Part shown: one piece after another, positions 13,630 through 22,805 of the stretch
Position numbering within the stretch: position 1 is the first letter of the stretch
Layout: each line of letters starts with the position of its first letter
Assembly: GCF_013761005.1 (NCBI RefSeq)
Contig: NZ_JACDUS010000016.1
Location: 1-54,758, forward strand
DNA: 54,758 nucleotides
Direction: 5' to 3'
From: Desulfosalsimonas propionicica
GTDB lineage: Bacteria; Desulfobacterota; Desulfobacteria; Desulfobacterales; Desulfosalsimonadaceae
Notes under the pieces: model-generated
Seen by the model: the letters and a program-made list of their open reading frames with translations, nothing else
The model's database searches: none
Told to the model about the DNA's origin: nothing
Position numbers and translations under genes: made by a program

Positions 13630-14691
13630 ATGTCAAGTTCTGAGGGATCTTCCACCTATGCCGCAGCAGGTGTGAATATCGAAAAGGCAAACGAGTTTGT
13701 GGATGCAGTCAAGAAAATCGCCTCACAGACCCCGCGAACGGGTGTAATGGGGGAAATCGGCGGTTTTGGCGGGCTTTATTCGCTGAAAACCGGCGATTAT
13801 CAGAACCCGGTACTGGTCAGTTCCACCGACGGGGTGGGCACCAAGCTCAAGATCGCCTTTATGATGGATAAGCATGACACTGTTGGCATTGACCTGGTGG
13901 CCATGTGCGTCAATGATGTTGTGGTCCAGGGGGCCAAGCCTTTGTTTTTTTTGGATTACCTGGCAATGGGCAGCCTTGATGTCAATGTTGGAAAACAGAT
14001 CGTCGAAGGCATTGCCGAGGGCTGCCGCCAGGCACAGTGCGCACTGATCGCCGGGGAAACCGCCGAGATGCCGGGCATTTATCGGGAAAACGAATATGAC
14101 CTGGCCGGGTTTGCCGTGGGCGTGGTGGACAATGACCGGATTATTGACGGCTCAGAAATCCGCGGCGGTCATAAACTGGTGGGCTTTGCTTCATCCGGGC
14201 TTCACAGCAACGGCTACTCCCTGGTGCGAAAGATCTGTTTTGATACGCTGAACCTAAAGATTGACGATTACGTGCCGGAGCTGGGAAAAACCCTTGGAGA
14301 GGAGCTTCTGACGCCCACGCGGATTTATACGGAGACCCTGCTGCGCCTCCTAAAGGATCTGCCCATCCACGCACTGGCGCATATTACCGGCGGCGGGATT
14401 GCTGAAAATCTGCTTCGCGTGATTCCCTCTGCATGCAGCCTGGTGCTTTACAAGGATTCCTGGGAAGTGCCGCCTGTTTTTAAGTTTCTCCAGGATGCCG
14501 GGCGCGTGGATGACGCCGAGATGCTGCAGACGTTTAACAACGGGCTGGGCATGGTGGCGGTTGTCCCTGCCAAGGCCGCCCAGGAAGTGGTTGACCGGCT
14601 TGCGGCCATGAATGAAAAGGCCTGGATCGTCGGCGAAGTGGTTCAGCGCCGCAAATCCGACAAGGAACGGTTCCGGTGGGCTTCGGCCTAG
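13630..14691 (+). CDS. purM: Phosphoribosylformylglycinamidine cyclo-ligase (AIR synthetase)
   Basis: A 353-residue enzyme of de novo purine synthesis that closes the imidazole ring of FGAM to AIR using ATP. Family hallmarks are STYAAAGVNIEKANEFV, VSSTDGVGTKLKIAF, HDTVGIDLVAMCVNDV, GAKPLFFLDYLA, GETAEMPGIY, FASSGLHSNGYSLVR and AHITGGGIAENLLR. Its length fits the family. AGGGATAATACAAG precedes the ATG. It is a single transcription unit closed by a clear terminator, divergent from the alaC cluster. Confidence 0.97.
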   Translation: MSSSEGSSTYAAAGVNIEKANEFVDAVKKIASQTPRTGVMGEIGGFGGLYSLKTGDYQNPVLVSSTDGVGTKLKIAFMMDKHDTVGIDLVAMCVNDVVVQGAKPLFFLDYLAMGSLDVNVGKQIVEGIAEGCRQAQCALIAGETAEMPGIYRENEYDLAGFAVGVVDNDRIIDGSEIRGGHKLVGFASSGLHSNGYSLVRKICFDTLNLKIDDYVPELGKTLGEELLTPTRIYTETLLRLLKDLPIHALAHITGGGIAENLLRVIPSACSLVLYKDSWEVPPVFKFLQDAGRVDDAEMLQTFNNGLGMVAVVPAKAAQEVVDRLAAMNEKAWIVGEVVQRRKSDKERFRWASA

Positions 14692-14730
14692 TCCGTGCCT
14701 GAAAACCCGGAAGCGCATAACGCATACAGC

Positions 14731-14774
14731 AAGGCCGGGAATGCCGGGATCAAACGGCAACCGGCCTTTTTTTT
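14731..14774 (+). terminator. Intrinsic terminator of purM
   Basis: AAGGCCGG ... CCGGCCTT with an internal TGCCGGGATCAAACGGCA hairpin, followed by a run of eight T. Confidence 0.9.
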
Positions 14775-14793
14775 ATCTGCTGACCCCAAATCT

Positions 14794-14946
14794 GATGGCG
14801 CCGTAAAAAGTGCAATATCTGCGTTACGCGCAATTTCTCAGAATTTCACGTACGGCTAAGTACGCTGCATTCTTCGAAATTGCGCAAGCCTTGATCTTGA
14901 ACACTTTACGGCGCCATCTGAAATCAGACTTTTTACGGTGCCATCA
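14794..14946. repeat. Full copy of the dispersed hairpin repeat (MITE-like)
   Basis: Terminal arms GATGGCGCCGTAAA and TTTACGGCGCCATC enclose a long hairpin: GCGCAATTTC, AGAAT, CGTAC, loop GGCTAA, GTACG, ATTCT, GAAATTGCGC. It is followed by TCTGAAATCAGA and a second TTTTTACGGTGCCATC. It ends 22 bp before the tsaD start. Other copies are at 13455, 21469, 30863 and 54221. Confidence 0.85.
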
Positions 14947-14968
14947 AATCTACGGACCTGCTTTCCTC

Positions 14969-15973
14969 ATGAAAATACTCGGAATAGAAACCTCCTGCGA
15001 TGAAACCGCGGCTGCGGTGGTCAAAGACGGCATTGAAATATGTTCCTCAGTGGTGGCCTCCCAGGTAAAGCTTCATCATCGGTTCGGCGGCGTGGTTCCG
15101 GAGCTGGCTTCGCGCAAGCACATTGAAGCCATTGCCCCGGTGGTGGACCAGGCCCTGGATGAAGCCGGGGCCCGGCCTGCAGATATTGATGCGGTGGCCG
15201 TTACCCAGGGTCCCGGTCTGGTGGGGGCGCTGCTGGTAGGTTTCTGTTTTGCCCGGGCCTGGGCTTATGCCCGCAATATCCCATGGGTGGGCGTCAACCA
15301 TCTGGAAGGGCATTTAAATTCCTTATTTTTTTGCCGGCCCGCCCCGAAATTTCCGTTTGCAGCCCTGCTGGCCTCGGGCGGGCACACCAGCATCTATCTG
15401 GTGCATTCCCATACCCGGTCCGAATGCCTGGGCCAGACCCGGGATGACGCCGCAGGAGAAGCCTTTGACAAAGTGGCGAAAATGCTGGATTTGGGGTATC
15501 CCGGCGGTGCGGTGATTTCTGATCTGGCAGGCAAAGGCAATCCGGAAAAGTACCGTTTCCCCCGGGCCTATCTGGACAGGGAGGCCTTTGATTTCAGCTT
15601 CTCCGGTATTAAAAGTGCGGTTAAGCGCCACCTTGAAACCCATGGGGACTGGCGGGAGCACCTGGCAGACATTGCCGCGGGATTTGAGGCAGCGGTCGTG
15701 GATGTAATGGCCGACAAGCTGATCCTGGCGGCCAAAACCCACGGCTGCGGCCATGCCGCCATCGTGGGCGGAGTGGCGGCAAACGCGTGTTTGCGCCGCA
15801 AGACCGCGGATCTGGCCGCAGATAATGGGATAAAATTGTTTGTTCCGGATCTGGCATTGTGCGGGGACAACGCGGCCATGATCGCGGCTGCGGGCTGTCA
15901 TCTGCTGGGGGCGCAAAGCTTTTGCGGCCGGCTCGATGATGATGTGTATTCCCGGGTCCGGTTTATCGGTTAA
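14969..15973 (+). CDS. tsaD: tRNA N6-adenosine threonylcarbamoyltransferase
   Basis: A 334-residue enzyme that, with TsaB/TsaE, transfers the threonylcarbamoyl group to A37 of ANN-decoding tRNAs. It opens MKILGIETSCDETAAAVV, has the iron-binding HLEGH motif (about residues 111-115), GGHTSIYLV, GEAFDKVAKMLDLGYPGG, FSFSGIKSAV and GGVAANACLR. I place the start at the ATG at 14969; the reading frame is open further upstream, but that part is the hairpin repeat. The end overlaps the convergent mltG by 11 bp. Confidence 0.96.
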   Translation: MKILGIETSCDETAAAVVKDGIEICSSVVASQVKLHHRFGGVVPELASRKHIEAIAPVVDQALDEAGARPADIDAVAVTQGPGLVGALLVGFCFARAWAYARNIPWVGVNHLEGHLNSLFFCRPAPKFPFAALLASGGHTSIYLVHSHTRSECLGQTRDDAAGEAFDKVAKMLDLGYPGGAVISDLAGKGNPEKYRFPRAYLDREAFDFSFSGIKSAVKRHLETHGDWREHLADIAAGFEAAVVDVMADKLILAAKTHGCGHAAIVGGVAANACLRRKTADLAADNGIKLFVPDLALCGDNAAMIAAAGCHLLGAQSFCGRLDDDVYSRVRFIG

Positions 15974-16973
15974 GCTGGTATTTGCGCACAGCCCGGTTGT
16001 GTTCTTTCAATGTGGTGGAAAAATAATGACTGTTTTCTGAATCCGCCACAAAATAAAGATAAGGGGTGTCTGCCGGGTAAAGGGCAGCATGAAGCGATGC
16101 TTGGCCGGGGTTTGCAATGGGTCCCGGGGGCAGCCCCTTGCGTTTGTATGTGTTGTAGGCAGTGGGCGTTCTTAGGTGTTTTCGGGTCAGGTTGCCGTCA
16201 AAGTCTTCAATGCCGTAGATTACCGTGGGGTCGCTGTCTAAGCGCATCCCCTTTTCCAGCCGGTTGTGAAATACCGAGGATACGGTTTTTCGTTCTTCAG
16301 GTGCTCCGGTTTCCTTTTCAATAATGGAGGCCAGGGTGACGATCTCGTGGACGGAAAAGCCCAGCTCGTCGGCCCGCTGCTTCCATTGATCCGAGAACAC
16401 GCCCTGAAACCGCCGGACCATGGTCCGCACAATGGTTTCTGCGGAAACGGGCTTTTCAAAATAATAGGTTTCCGGAAACAAATAGCCTTCCGTGGTTTTT
16501 GCGGAAAGGCCCATCTGCCGTGCCAGTTCAGGGTTTGTGGCCGCCCTGGTGAATTCGGATTTTTCACACAGTCCGGCATCGGCCACCCTTTGGGCGGTTT
16601 CATGGATGGTCAGACCTTCGGGAAGGGTCACCCGGTGCAGATGTACCCTGCCTTCGCCCAATTGCCGGAGGATCCGGTTTGGGCTCATGGAGCCCGGGAT
16701 GCGGTATTCCCCGGCCTTGATCCGGGTGGTGGCTTTTTGATAAACTGCAAGAATCCGGAATTTTGTGGGGTGCTTGATAAGACCCTTTTCCCGGAGCATG
16801 GCCGTGACATCTTTGAAGCTCTGGCCCGGTTTGATGACCAGTTTCACGGATCGGTCAAGGGACGGGTTGACCGGCATCTGTGCATAGCGGGCCATATGAC
16901 GGGCAAACAGGCCCGCGGCTACAGATGCGGCAGCAAGAAAAAGAATCAGTATGAGCAGCAGTTTTTTTTTCAT
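15963..16973 (-). CDS. mltG: Endolytic murein transglycosylase MltG
   Basis: A 336-residue inner-membrane enzyme that cleaves nascent glycan strands and acts as a terminase for elongation. There is an N-terminal membrane anchor (LLLILILFLAAASVAAGLF), a LysM-like region, then the YceG domain with TEGYLFPETYYF, EIVTLASIIEKETGA (catalytic Glu in this segment), VFHNRLEKGMRLDSDPTVIYG and PTAYNTYKRKGLPPGPI. The ATG at 16973 gives the typical signal-anchor; an upstream in-frame extension overlaps the divergent radical SAM leader. In many bacteria mltG neighbours cell-wall or pab genes; here it is convergent with tsaD. Confidence 0.94.
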   Translation of the reverse strand: MKKKLLLILILFLAAASVAAGLFARHMARYAQMPVNPSLDRSVKLVIKPGQSFKDVTAMLREKGLIKHPTKFRILAVYQKATTRIKAGEYRIPGSMSPNRILRQLGEGRVHLHRVTLPEGLTIHETAQRVADAGLCEKSEFTRAATNPELARQMGLSAKTTEGYLFPETYYFEKPVSAETIVRTMVRRFQGVFSDQWKQRADELGFSVHEIVTLASIIEKETGAPEERKTVSSVFHNRLEKGMRLDSDPTVIYGIEDFDGNLTRKHLRTPTAYNTYKRKGLPPGPIANPGQASLHAALYPADTPYLYFVADSENSHYFSTTLKEHNRAVRKYQLNR

Positions 16974-16999
16974 GGGATCAACATAGAGGAGAACATAAA

Positions 17000-18166
17000 T
17001 TGAAGCGCAAATCAACACAAAAACAGCAATACAAGGGTTTTGAGCAGGGCCCGATCCGTCCGCCCAGCGAAGCCCACAGCCTGCTGATCCGGGTGACCCG
17101 CAATTGTCCCTGGAACAAGTGCGCGTTCTGTCCGGTTTACAAGGGAGAAAAATTTTCTTTGCGGCCTGTGGAACACGTCAAAAAAGACATTGATGCTGTT
17201 TATGAACATGTCCGGGTATTGCGGAGCATGAGCGATTCTGCGGGTCAGGTTTCCCGGGCGGATCTGGATGCCTATGTTTCAGGGCTTTCCGATTCCGCGC
17301 GCCAGGCTTTTTACGCGGCCCTGAATTGGTATGCCGCGGGCATGGAGTCGGTGTTTTTACAGGATGCCAACAGCATGATCATTTCCCCGGAGGAGATGAT
17401 CGAAATACTGCAGCATTTGAAAGCGCGATTTCCCGGAGTGATTCGGATCACCACCTATGCCCGGTCTCATACAGTGGCCCGCATCGCAGATGACCGGTTA
17501 AAGGCCATAGCCAAAGCCGGATTAAATCGTTTACACATCGGCATGGAGTCGGGAAGCGACGCGGTTTTGAAAATGGTGCAAAAAGGCACCACCCAGCAAC
17601 AGCATGTCAAGGCCGGAAAAAAGGCCGTGGCCGCAGGCATTGAACTTTCCGAATACGTGATGCCCGGCCTCGGGGGCAGGGCGCTTTCCCGCAGCCATGC
17701 CCTGGAGACCGCAGACGCGTTAAACCAGATCAATCCGGATTATATTCGTTTGCGCACCCTGGCCATTCCCGGCAGCGTTCCCTTGTTTGAAGATTATCAG
17801 GCAGGCCGGTTTGAAAAATTAACCGATGTTGAGGCTGCAGAGGAAATCCTGCTTTTTCTGCAGAATTTGGAGGGCATTGCCAGCCGGGTTCGAAGCGATC
17901 ATATCCTGAACCTGTTTGAGGATATCCAGGGAACCTTGCCGGAAGATAAGGAGCGGATGACCGGGGTCATCGAGGCTTTTCTGGCCATGTCCCCCCATGA
18001 CCGGATGCTTTACCAGGTGGGCCGGCGGCTGGGGCAGCTGCGCAGCACAGATGATCTGGAAACCGCCGGGGTTCGGTCCCAGCTCCAGGATTTGTGTTCC
18101 AAAAACGGCATTACCCCGGATAACGTGGATGCGTTTATCGACGAGATGATGAAGCGGTTTATCTGA
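17000..18166 (+). CDS. Radical SAM protein with CX4CX2C cluster motif
   Basis: A 388-residue protein. The iron-sulfur motif is TRNCPWNKCAFCPVYKG, that is CX4CX2C rather than the usual CX3CX2C. Later features include FLQDANSMI, TTYARSHTVARIADDRL, LHIGMESGSDAVLKMVQKG and SEYVMPGLGG, all typical of the SAM barrel in YgiQ- and B12-associated families. The start is TTG at 17000 with GAGGAG eight bases upstream. The stop overlaps the hemW start by one base (TGATG), so the pair is translationally coupled. The substrate is unknown. Confidence 0.85.
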   Translation: MKRKSTQKQQYKGFEQGPIRPPSEAHSLLIRVTRNCPWNKCAFCPVYKGEKFSLRPVEHVKKDIDAVYEHVRVLRSMSDSAGQVSRADLDAYVSGLSDSARQAFYAALNWYAAGMESVFLQDANSMIISPEEMIEILQHLKARFPGVIRITTYARSHTVARIADDRLKAIAKAGLNRLHIGMESGSDAVLKMVQKGTTQQQHVKAGKKAVAAGIELSEYVMPGLGGRALSRSHALETADALNQINPDYIRLRTLAIPGSVPLFEDYQAGRFEKLTDVEAAEEILLFLQNLEGIASRVRSDHILNLFEDIQGTLPEDKERMTGVIEAFLAMSPHDRMLYQVGRRLGQLRSTDDLETAGVRSQLQDLCSKNGITPDNVDAFIDEMMKRFI

Positions 18167-19305
18167 TGCTCCCGGGCCTTTACATTCACGTGCCGTTTTG
18201 CGTTCGCAAGTGCCGGTATTGTGATTTTTACTCCATTGCGGATTTGTCGGCCGTGGACGTTTATATGGACGCCCTGATTGCGGAAATGCAGATGCAGGCG
18301 GCTGGTTTTAAAGACGCGTTCTTTGATACGATCTACCTGGGCGGGGGCACCCCTTCGGTTCTGGGGCCCGGGCGCACAGGGCGCGTGCTTGAAGCCGCAG
18401 CAAAACACTTTCACATTCTGCCCGGCGCGGAAATCACCCTTGAGGCAAACCCCGGCACCCTTGCGGCCCGGAGCCTGGCCCAATACCGGTCAGCCGGGGT
18501 CAGCCGCATCAATATCGGGGTCCAGTCCTTTAATGACGCCAATCTTTCATTTCTTGGACGGATTCATTGCGCCCGCCAGGCGGCTGATGCTCTCCGGGCT
18601 GCAGAAAAGGCCGGTTTTTCGGATATTGGCTTGGATCTGATATACGGCCTGCCCGGGCAGGGCCGGGATTCCTGGCAAAAGGATCTGGAGGCGGCGGCAG
18701 GCTTTTGTCCCGCTCATGTTTCCTGCTACATGCTCACCTACGAGCCGGGCACCCGGCTTTCAGCGGACAAGGATGCCGGCCGGATCAAACCCCTGTCAGA
18801 AGACCGTGTATCGGCCATGTTTGTGCAGGCACAGGATTTTTTTGCCGAAAAGGGATATCAGCACTACGAGATCTCCAATTTTGCGGTCCACAGGGCCAAA
18901 CGCTCCCGGCACAACCAGAAATACTGGAACAATGCGTCCTATCTCGGCCTGGGCCCGGCCGCCCACTCCTACACAGAGCCGGAGCGGTTCTGGAATCATG
19001 CGGATTTGAGCCGCTATATCAGGGATCTTTCCGCCGGGCGCCTGCCCACGGCGGCATCCGAACGGCTCACAGATTCACAGATGATGATAGAAGCCGTTTA
19101 CCTGGGCCTGCGCCAGTCAGACGGCATTGATGTGGCCCTGTTGGAAAAACGTTTTAATCGTGATTTCGGGCAGATGTTTGGATCCGTGATCCGCCGTTTT
19201 GAAGAAACCGGCCACATGCGCATCAGCCATAACCGCTGCCGCCTGACTTCCCGGGGCATGCTGTTTCTCGACAGCATTGCCGCGGAAATGGCCGGGGTGA
19301 TTTGA
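18166..19305 (+). CDS. hemW: Radical SAM heme chaperone HemW
   Basis: A 379-residue protein of the HemN-like family, better described as HemW, which carries heme for delivery to hemoproteins. The motif YIHVPFCVRKCRYCDFYS has the CX3CX2C cluster ligands plus the extra Cys. Next come YLGGGTPSVLG, EITLEANPGTL, RINIGVQSFNDANLSFLGR, DLIYGLPGQ and HYEISNFA. The C-terminal HemN domain follows (about 300-370). True HemN has extra N-terminal residues that are absent here. It is translationally coupled to the upstream radical SAM gene. Confidence 0.92.
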   Translation: MLPGLYIHVPFCVRKCRYCDFYSIADLSAVDVYMDALIAEMQMQAAGFKDAFFDTIYLGGGTPSVLGPGRTGRVLEAAAKHFHILPGAEITLEANPGTLAARSLAQYRSAGVSRINIGVQSFNDANLSFLGRIHCARQAADALRAAEKAGFSDIGLDLIYGLPGQGRDSWQKDLEAAAGFCPAHVSCYMLTYEPGTRLSADKDAGRIKPLSEDRVSAMFVQAQDFFAEKGYQHYEISNFAVHRAKRSRHNQKYWNNASYLGLGPAAHSYTEPERFWNHADLSRYIRDLSAGRLPTAASERLTDSQMMIEAVYLGLRQSDGIDVALLEKRFNRDFGQMFGSVIRRFEETGHMRISHNRCRLTSRGMLFLDSIAAEMAGVI

Positions 19306-19340
19306 ATGAAAGCAATTGTCTGTCGGCCACCGGGGAAGGC

Positions 19341-21263
19341 TTACCGGGCTGTTGCTTTTTTTCTCAGCTTGCGCACGTCGCCGACCCGGATGGTAATGTT
19401 TTCGGAGTCAAAGTATTCAAACAGAGGAATGGTGTATTTTCTGGATGCACCGGTCATTTCCTTGAACGCTCCGGGATTGATCTCCTGGTTTTGCTGCAGA
19501 AAATCAATGAGCCGGGCCTTTAAATCAGAGATGGCGCCGGCATGGAAAAACAGCTCTTCTTTGACCCGGATCACGCGGCCTTCGTCCACCAGGTGCATGA
19601 GTACGTTTTTGGCCTTTGCCGGATCGGTTTCCAGCATCTGAACCAGTTCCTTGAAGTAGGGCGGCTGGAGGCCTTTTTCCGCATATATGCCGAGAATTTT
19701 TTCCTTCAGATCGCTCTGATCGGTTTCCAGGGTGACCTGGTGGCCGGCTAAGTGCACGCTGTCATCGTTTTGGACCACCTCGTTGGTTTTCAGCAAAAGA
19801 TGGAGCATCTGGTTAAACAGCCGGGGGGTTTCAATGTCGGGCAGCTTGGAGCGAAGCTCACCCTTGGACATGCCGGCTTTCAGGGGGTGGCGCTTGTGAT
19901 AGGCTGAAAGCAGTTCTGTAACATCCTTTCGGAAGGTTTCAAATACAGACTGATGAACAAATCGGCGCTGGCTGCGCTCGGTCTGGATAATGGTCCGGTC
20001 AGAGAGCAGTTTTTTCAAAGACGCGTCCAGGGCCTTGTCTGACAGGCTGGTGAGCACCTTGAGCTCGGCAAAGGAGCGTTCCGCAAAACCGGCCATTTCG
20101 ATGTGGGATGCGATAAGCGATTGCGGATCCGTGTCGCAGAGCCGCTCGATGCGCTCCATGGATTCCTTTCGGAAGCGTTTGTGCTTGGGCGGTGCAGGAT
20201 TTAAAACCCGGCCCCCGCCCAGGGTCCGCACAGGCGAGTAGCTGCGGATCACATAGCGGTCGTCGCGCACGCATACAACCGGTCCTTCCAGCCGCACCTG
20301 CACCAGGGCCGTTTCCCCGGGTTCGAGCACGTCGCGGTCGATCAAAACAATATGGCAGGGCATCTGAGAGGTGCCGATATGGAATCGTACCCGCTGTCGG
20401 TTTTTCAGGGGCCGCTCATTGCTTTCCAGCAGGTGCAGTTCCACGTCAATCATGTATGTGGGAATCAGGGTGTCGGGCCGGGCCAGCACATCGCCCCGGT
20501 TGACCGCATACTTGTCAACGCCCTGGAAATTGATGGCCGTTCGCAGGCCGGCTTCGGCTGATTCCACGGACCGGTCATGGACCTGGATGCCACGGACCTT
20601 GGTTGTGATGCCAGACGGATAGACCATCACCTGCTCGCCCAGCTCCACATGTCCGGAGACCAGGGTGCCGGTAACCACGGTGCCAAATCCTTTCATGGAA
20701 AAAACCCGGTCTATGGGAAGCCGGAAAATGCCGGTGGCTGTTCTTTCCGGAAGGGCCATGCAGTAGCGGTCCAGGGTCTCAATAAATTGGTCAAGTCCGT
20801 CACGGGTAACAGAGGAAACCGGAACAATGGGCGAGTCTTCCAGAAATGTGTCTGCCATGAAATCGGTGACATCTTCGGTGACCAGCTCCAGCCATTCCTC
20901 GTCAACCATGTCAGTCTTGGTAAGCACCACAAAACCGTAGCGGATGCCCAGCAGACTGCAGATTTCCATGTGTTCGCGGGTCTGGGGCATCACGCCTTCA
21001 TCTGCGGCAATGATGACAGCCACCACGTCAATGCCGGTGGCTCCGGCAACCATGTTTTTCACAAACTTTTCATGGCCGGGCACATCCACCACACCGATAT
21101 GCAGTCCGCTTGGCAAATCAATGGCGGCAAAACCGAGTTCAATGGTTATCCCCCGGCGCTTTTCTTCTTTCAGCCGGTCCGTATCCGTTCCGGAAACCGC
21201 TTTGATCAGGCTGGTTTTTCCATGGTCAATATGTCCGGCCGTGCCGAGGATGATCTGTTTCAA
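19341..21263 (-). CDS. selB: Selenocysteine-specific elongation factor
   Basis: A 640-residue translational GTPase that delivers selenocysteinyl-tRNA to UGA codons with SECIS elements. G motifs are [24 protein letters not shown] and LTKTDMVD; domains II-III follow ([14 protein letters not shown]), and the C-terminal half holds the winged-helix repeats that bind the mRNA hairpin. The start is assigned to TTG at 21263, where homology begins ([13 protein letters not shown]); the upstream extension lies in another gene. Its presence implies selenoproteins in this organism; selA, selC and selD are not in the window. Confidence 0.95.
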   Translation of the reverse strand: MKQIILGTAGHIDHGKTSLIKAVSGTDTDRLKEEKRRGITIELGFAAIDLPSGLHIGVVDVPGHEKFVKNMVAGATGIDVVAVIIAADEGVMPQTREHMEICSLLGIRYGFVVLTKTDMVDEEWLELVTEDVTDFMADTFLEDSPIVPVSSVTRDGLDQFIETLDRYCMALPERTATGIFRLPIDRVFSMKGFGTVVTGTLVSGHVELGEQVMVYPSGITTKVRGIQVHDRSVESAEAGLRTAINFQGVDKYAVNRGDVLARPDTLIPTYMIDVELHLLESNERPLKNRQRVRFHIGTSQMPCHIVLIDRDVLEPGETALVQVRLEGPVVCVRDDRYVIRSYSPVRTLGGGRVLNPAPPKHKRFRKESMERIERLCDTDPQSLIASHIEMAGFAERSFAELKVLTSLSDKALDASLKKLLSDRTIIQTERSQRRFVHQSVFETFRKDVTELLSAYHKRHPLKAGMSKGELRSKLPDIETPRLFNQMLHLLLKTNEVVQNDDSVHLAGHQVTLETDQSDLKEKILGIYAEKGLQPPYFKELVQMLETDPAKAKNVLMHLVDEGRVIRVKEELFFHAGAISDLKARLIDFLQQNQEINPGAFKEMTGASRKYTIPLFEYFDSENITIRVGDVRKLRKKATAR

Positions 21264-21276
21264 TGCAGGGTACCTG

Positions 21277-21450
21277 TTAGTCTTTGTTTCTGTTGTGGAT
21301 CCATTCCAGGCCATAGGCTGCGCCCACAAGGGCCACAAACAGGCCTGCGGCAAATACCAGCCCGGATTCCGGGAAAAACAGCCGGGAGAGCACAACGGCC
21401 AGTATGCCGCCGGTAACAATTCGAACAATCGCCTTTGTGGCCGGATTCAC
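21277..21450 (-). CDS. Small two-helix membrane protein
   Basis: A 57-residue protein from a GTG start at 21450 with a strong AAGGAGG six bases upstream. Two hydrophobic segments ([20 protein letters not shown] and [19 protein letters not shown]) are probably transmembrane, ending in a charged HNRNKD tail. It is 13 bp upstream of selB and probably co-transcribed. No family recognised; the frame upstream of the GTG is the hairpin repeat. Confidence 0.75.
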   Translation of the reverse strand: MNPATKAIVRIVTGGILAVVLSRLFFPESGLVFAAGLFVALVGAAYGLEWIHNRNKD

Positions 21451-21468
21451 TATGACCTCCTTAATTTT

Positions 21469-21619
21469 GATGGCCCCGTAAAAGTTCAATATCTGCGTTA
21501 CGCGCAATTTCTCATAATTTCACGTACGGATAAGTACGCTGTATTCTTCGAAATTGCGCAAGCCTTGATCTTGAACTTTTACGGCACCATCTGAAATCAG
21601 ACTTTTTACGGTGCCATCA
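21469..21619. repeat. Full copy of the dispersed hairpin repeat
   Basis: Same organisation as 14794-14946, with GATGGCCCCGTAAA on the left and TTTTACGGCACCATC on the right, the same GCGCAATTTC/GAAATTGCGC stem, and the TCTGAAATCAGA plus TTTTTACGGTGCCATCA tail. Paired changes in the arms are few. It lies 18 bp upstream of the small membrane protein start. Confidence 0.85.
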
Positions 21620-21774
21620 ATGTTTGCGTTAAAGTAAATATGTAATCAAAAACCCGTATACGGTCAATCATTAAGTTTAGCGGGCCTTTCTTGACCGGCC
21701 GGCTCCCGGCCATGAAAAATGGCTTGCATCAGCGGTGTTATTTTGTTAGGTGAATGGAGTTTAAGGTCAGATAT

Positions 21775-21851
21775 GGTGAGTGTAGCTCAGTTGGCAGAGC
21801 ACCAGGTTGTGGCCCTGGGGGCCGTGGGTTCAAGTCCCATCACTCACCCCA
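21775..21851 (+). tRNA. tRNA-His (GTG)
   Basis: Anticodon GTG in loop TTGTGGC. The acceptor GTGAGTG pairs with CACTCAC, and an extra 5' G (-1) faces C73, the histidine identity pair; CCA is encoded. It lies 20 bp before the tRNA-Arg gene, probably in one transcript. Confidence 0.95.
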
Positions 21852-21871
21852 TTTTATCCTCTCCCGGAAAT

Positions 21872-21952
<81 letters not shown>

Positions 21953-21956
21953 TAAA

Positions 21957-21996
21957 AACAGGCAGTTATGATTGATTTCATGGCTGCCTTTTTTAT
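21957..21996 (+). terminator. Terminator following the tRNA genes, carried by E2
   Basis: GGCAG ... CTGCC with a 17-nt interior and then TTTTTT, directly inside attL. After integration the element supplies the transcription stop for the tRNA-His/tRNA-Arg transcript. Confidence 0.65.
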
Positions 21997-22010
21997 TTCC
22001 TGAAAAATGA

Positions 22011-22070
22011 TTTCCACCCGTATTTCCACCCTATGACCTCTGATTGAAAATTCCACCCAAATTTCCACCC
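22011..22070. repeat. Integrase arm-type sites, tRNA side of E2
   Basis: TTTCCACCC at 22011-22019 and 22023-22031, then ATTCCACCC at 22050-22058 and TTTCCACCC at 22062-22070. Each pair has exactly 12-bp spacing. The same pair with 12-bp spacing occurs at 30655 beside the other att, so these are inferred integrase arm sites. Confidence 0.7.
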
Positions 22071-22100
22071 GGCTTAAACCGGCCCGGATTATTTTGCAAT

Positions 22101-22134
22101 AAAAAAAGCCGTCCCGGATCTCCAGGGCGGCCAT
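22101..22134 (-). terminator. Intrinsic terminator at the end of the E2 late operon
   Basis: On the minus strand GCCGCCC-TGGAGATCC-GGGACGGC followed by seven T. It shares the ATGGCCGCCCTGG lead-in with the E1 end terminator. The stretch 22135-22253 holds no gene. Confidence 0.85.
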
Positions 22135-22253
22135 GTCAAGCTAACTATGTTTTGTTGTCTGCCATCGATATACACTTGCCAGTTGCCAGAAATTTCCAGA
22201 GGGGTTACCCCCTTCTGAAAAAAAGATCGTCGATTCTGTGGCCTCTCAGGACT

Positions 22254-22547
22254 TCACGCGCGTGCCGTGCGGGTTCCGGTGTGGTCTGGTTCCTCAAAAT
22301 TGCTGTGCGCGTCAAGGAATTGTCGAATCAATCGCTGCGGGGTCTGGTCGTCGTAGGTTTCCGGGCGAACAATAGCAGATAAAAGCGATTTGCAGCAGGC
22401 CGCGTCATAGGGATCTGTTTTGCAGGGTTCGGGTGTGTACTCGGGGCAGGCTTCACATGAAAGTACGCCATCAAGTGATCGGGCTGCCCGGTTAAGGCAT
22501 TGCTGGTAAAATCTGCAATCGGGATAACGCGGTGGGTTTTTACTCAA
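22254..22547 (-). CDS. Cys-rich conserved satellite protein
   Basis: A 97-residue homologue of E1 8247-8543. The TTG start overlaps the upstream TGA stop; GAGG lies upstream. Conserved Cys positions are PDCRFYQQCLN, LSCEACPEYTPEPC and AACCKS. The C-terminal 20 residues from FLDAHSN are identical to E1, and the DNA is near-identical across that end, including bases beyond the stop. It ends the E2 late operon. Probable metal-binding protein, function unknown. Confidence 0.82.
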   Translation of the reverse strand: MSKNPPRYPDCRFYQQCLNRAARSLDGVLSCEACPEYTPEPCKTDPYDAACCKSLLSAIVRPETYDDQTPQRLIRQFLDAHSNFEEPDHTGTRTARA

Positions 22548-22798
22548 AGGCCAAACCTCGCACGTTCTCTTGTTTCATCCGAATTTAAAAGACTGAAAAT
22601 CATTGGAAACATCCGGAATGGGCTGGTTTCGCGGTCCAGGCCGTCAAGGTGCTTTAAAAACTGCCTGCCGTGCTTTTGCCACAGTTGCTTGATTTCCTGT
22701 GGTGTGTATTGTGTATTCGCGCCGCTTCCCAGCATGAAAAGGTTTTTAACGTGCTGCGGCATTGCTTGACGGGTCCGGGGTTTTCGCTTTAGTGCCAT
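22544..22798 (-). CDS. Small conserved satellite protein after terS
   Basis: An 84-residue homologue of E1 7839-8093. The opening MALKRKPRTRQAMPQHVKN and the YTPQEIKQLWQKHGRQFLKHL helix are conserved; the C-terminus diverges. GAGGGAGAT precedes the ATG, 7 bp after terS. Basic, possibly DNA- or terminase-binding; no family recognised. Confidence 0.8.
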   Translation of the reverse strand: MALKRKPRTRQAMPQHVKNLFMLGSGANTQYTPQEIKQLWQKHGRQFLKHLDGLDRETSPFRMFPMIFSLLNSDETRERARFGL

Positions 22799-22805
22799 AT
22801 CTCCC

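Noticed and set aside
14810-14968. In-frame N-terminal extension of TsaD
   Set aside because: The extension is a translation of the hairpin repeat; the same peptide-like sequence appears at 21480 and 54225. The family start MKILGIETSCDE is at 14969.
16266-17003. 245-codon plus-strand frame
   Set aside because: Lies antiparallel to mltG, which has clear family motifs.
20577-21416. 279-codon plus-strand frame
   Set aside because: Antiparallel to selB; composition is that of a GC-biased shadow frame.
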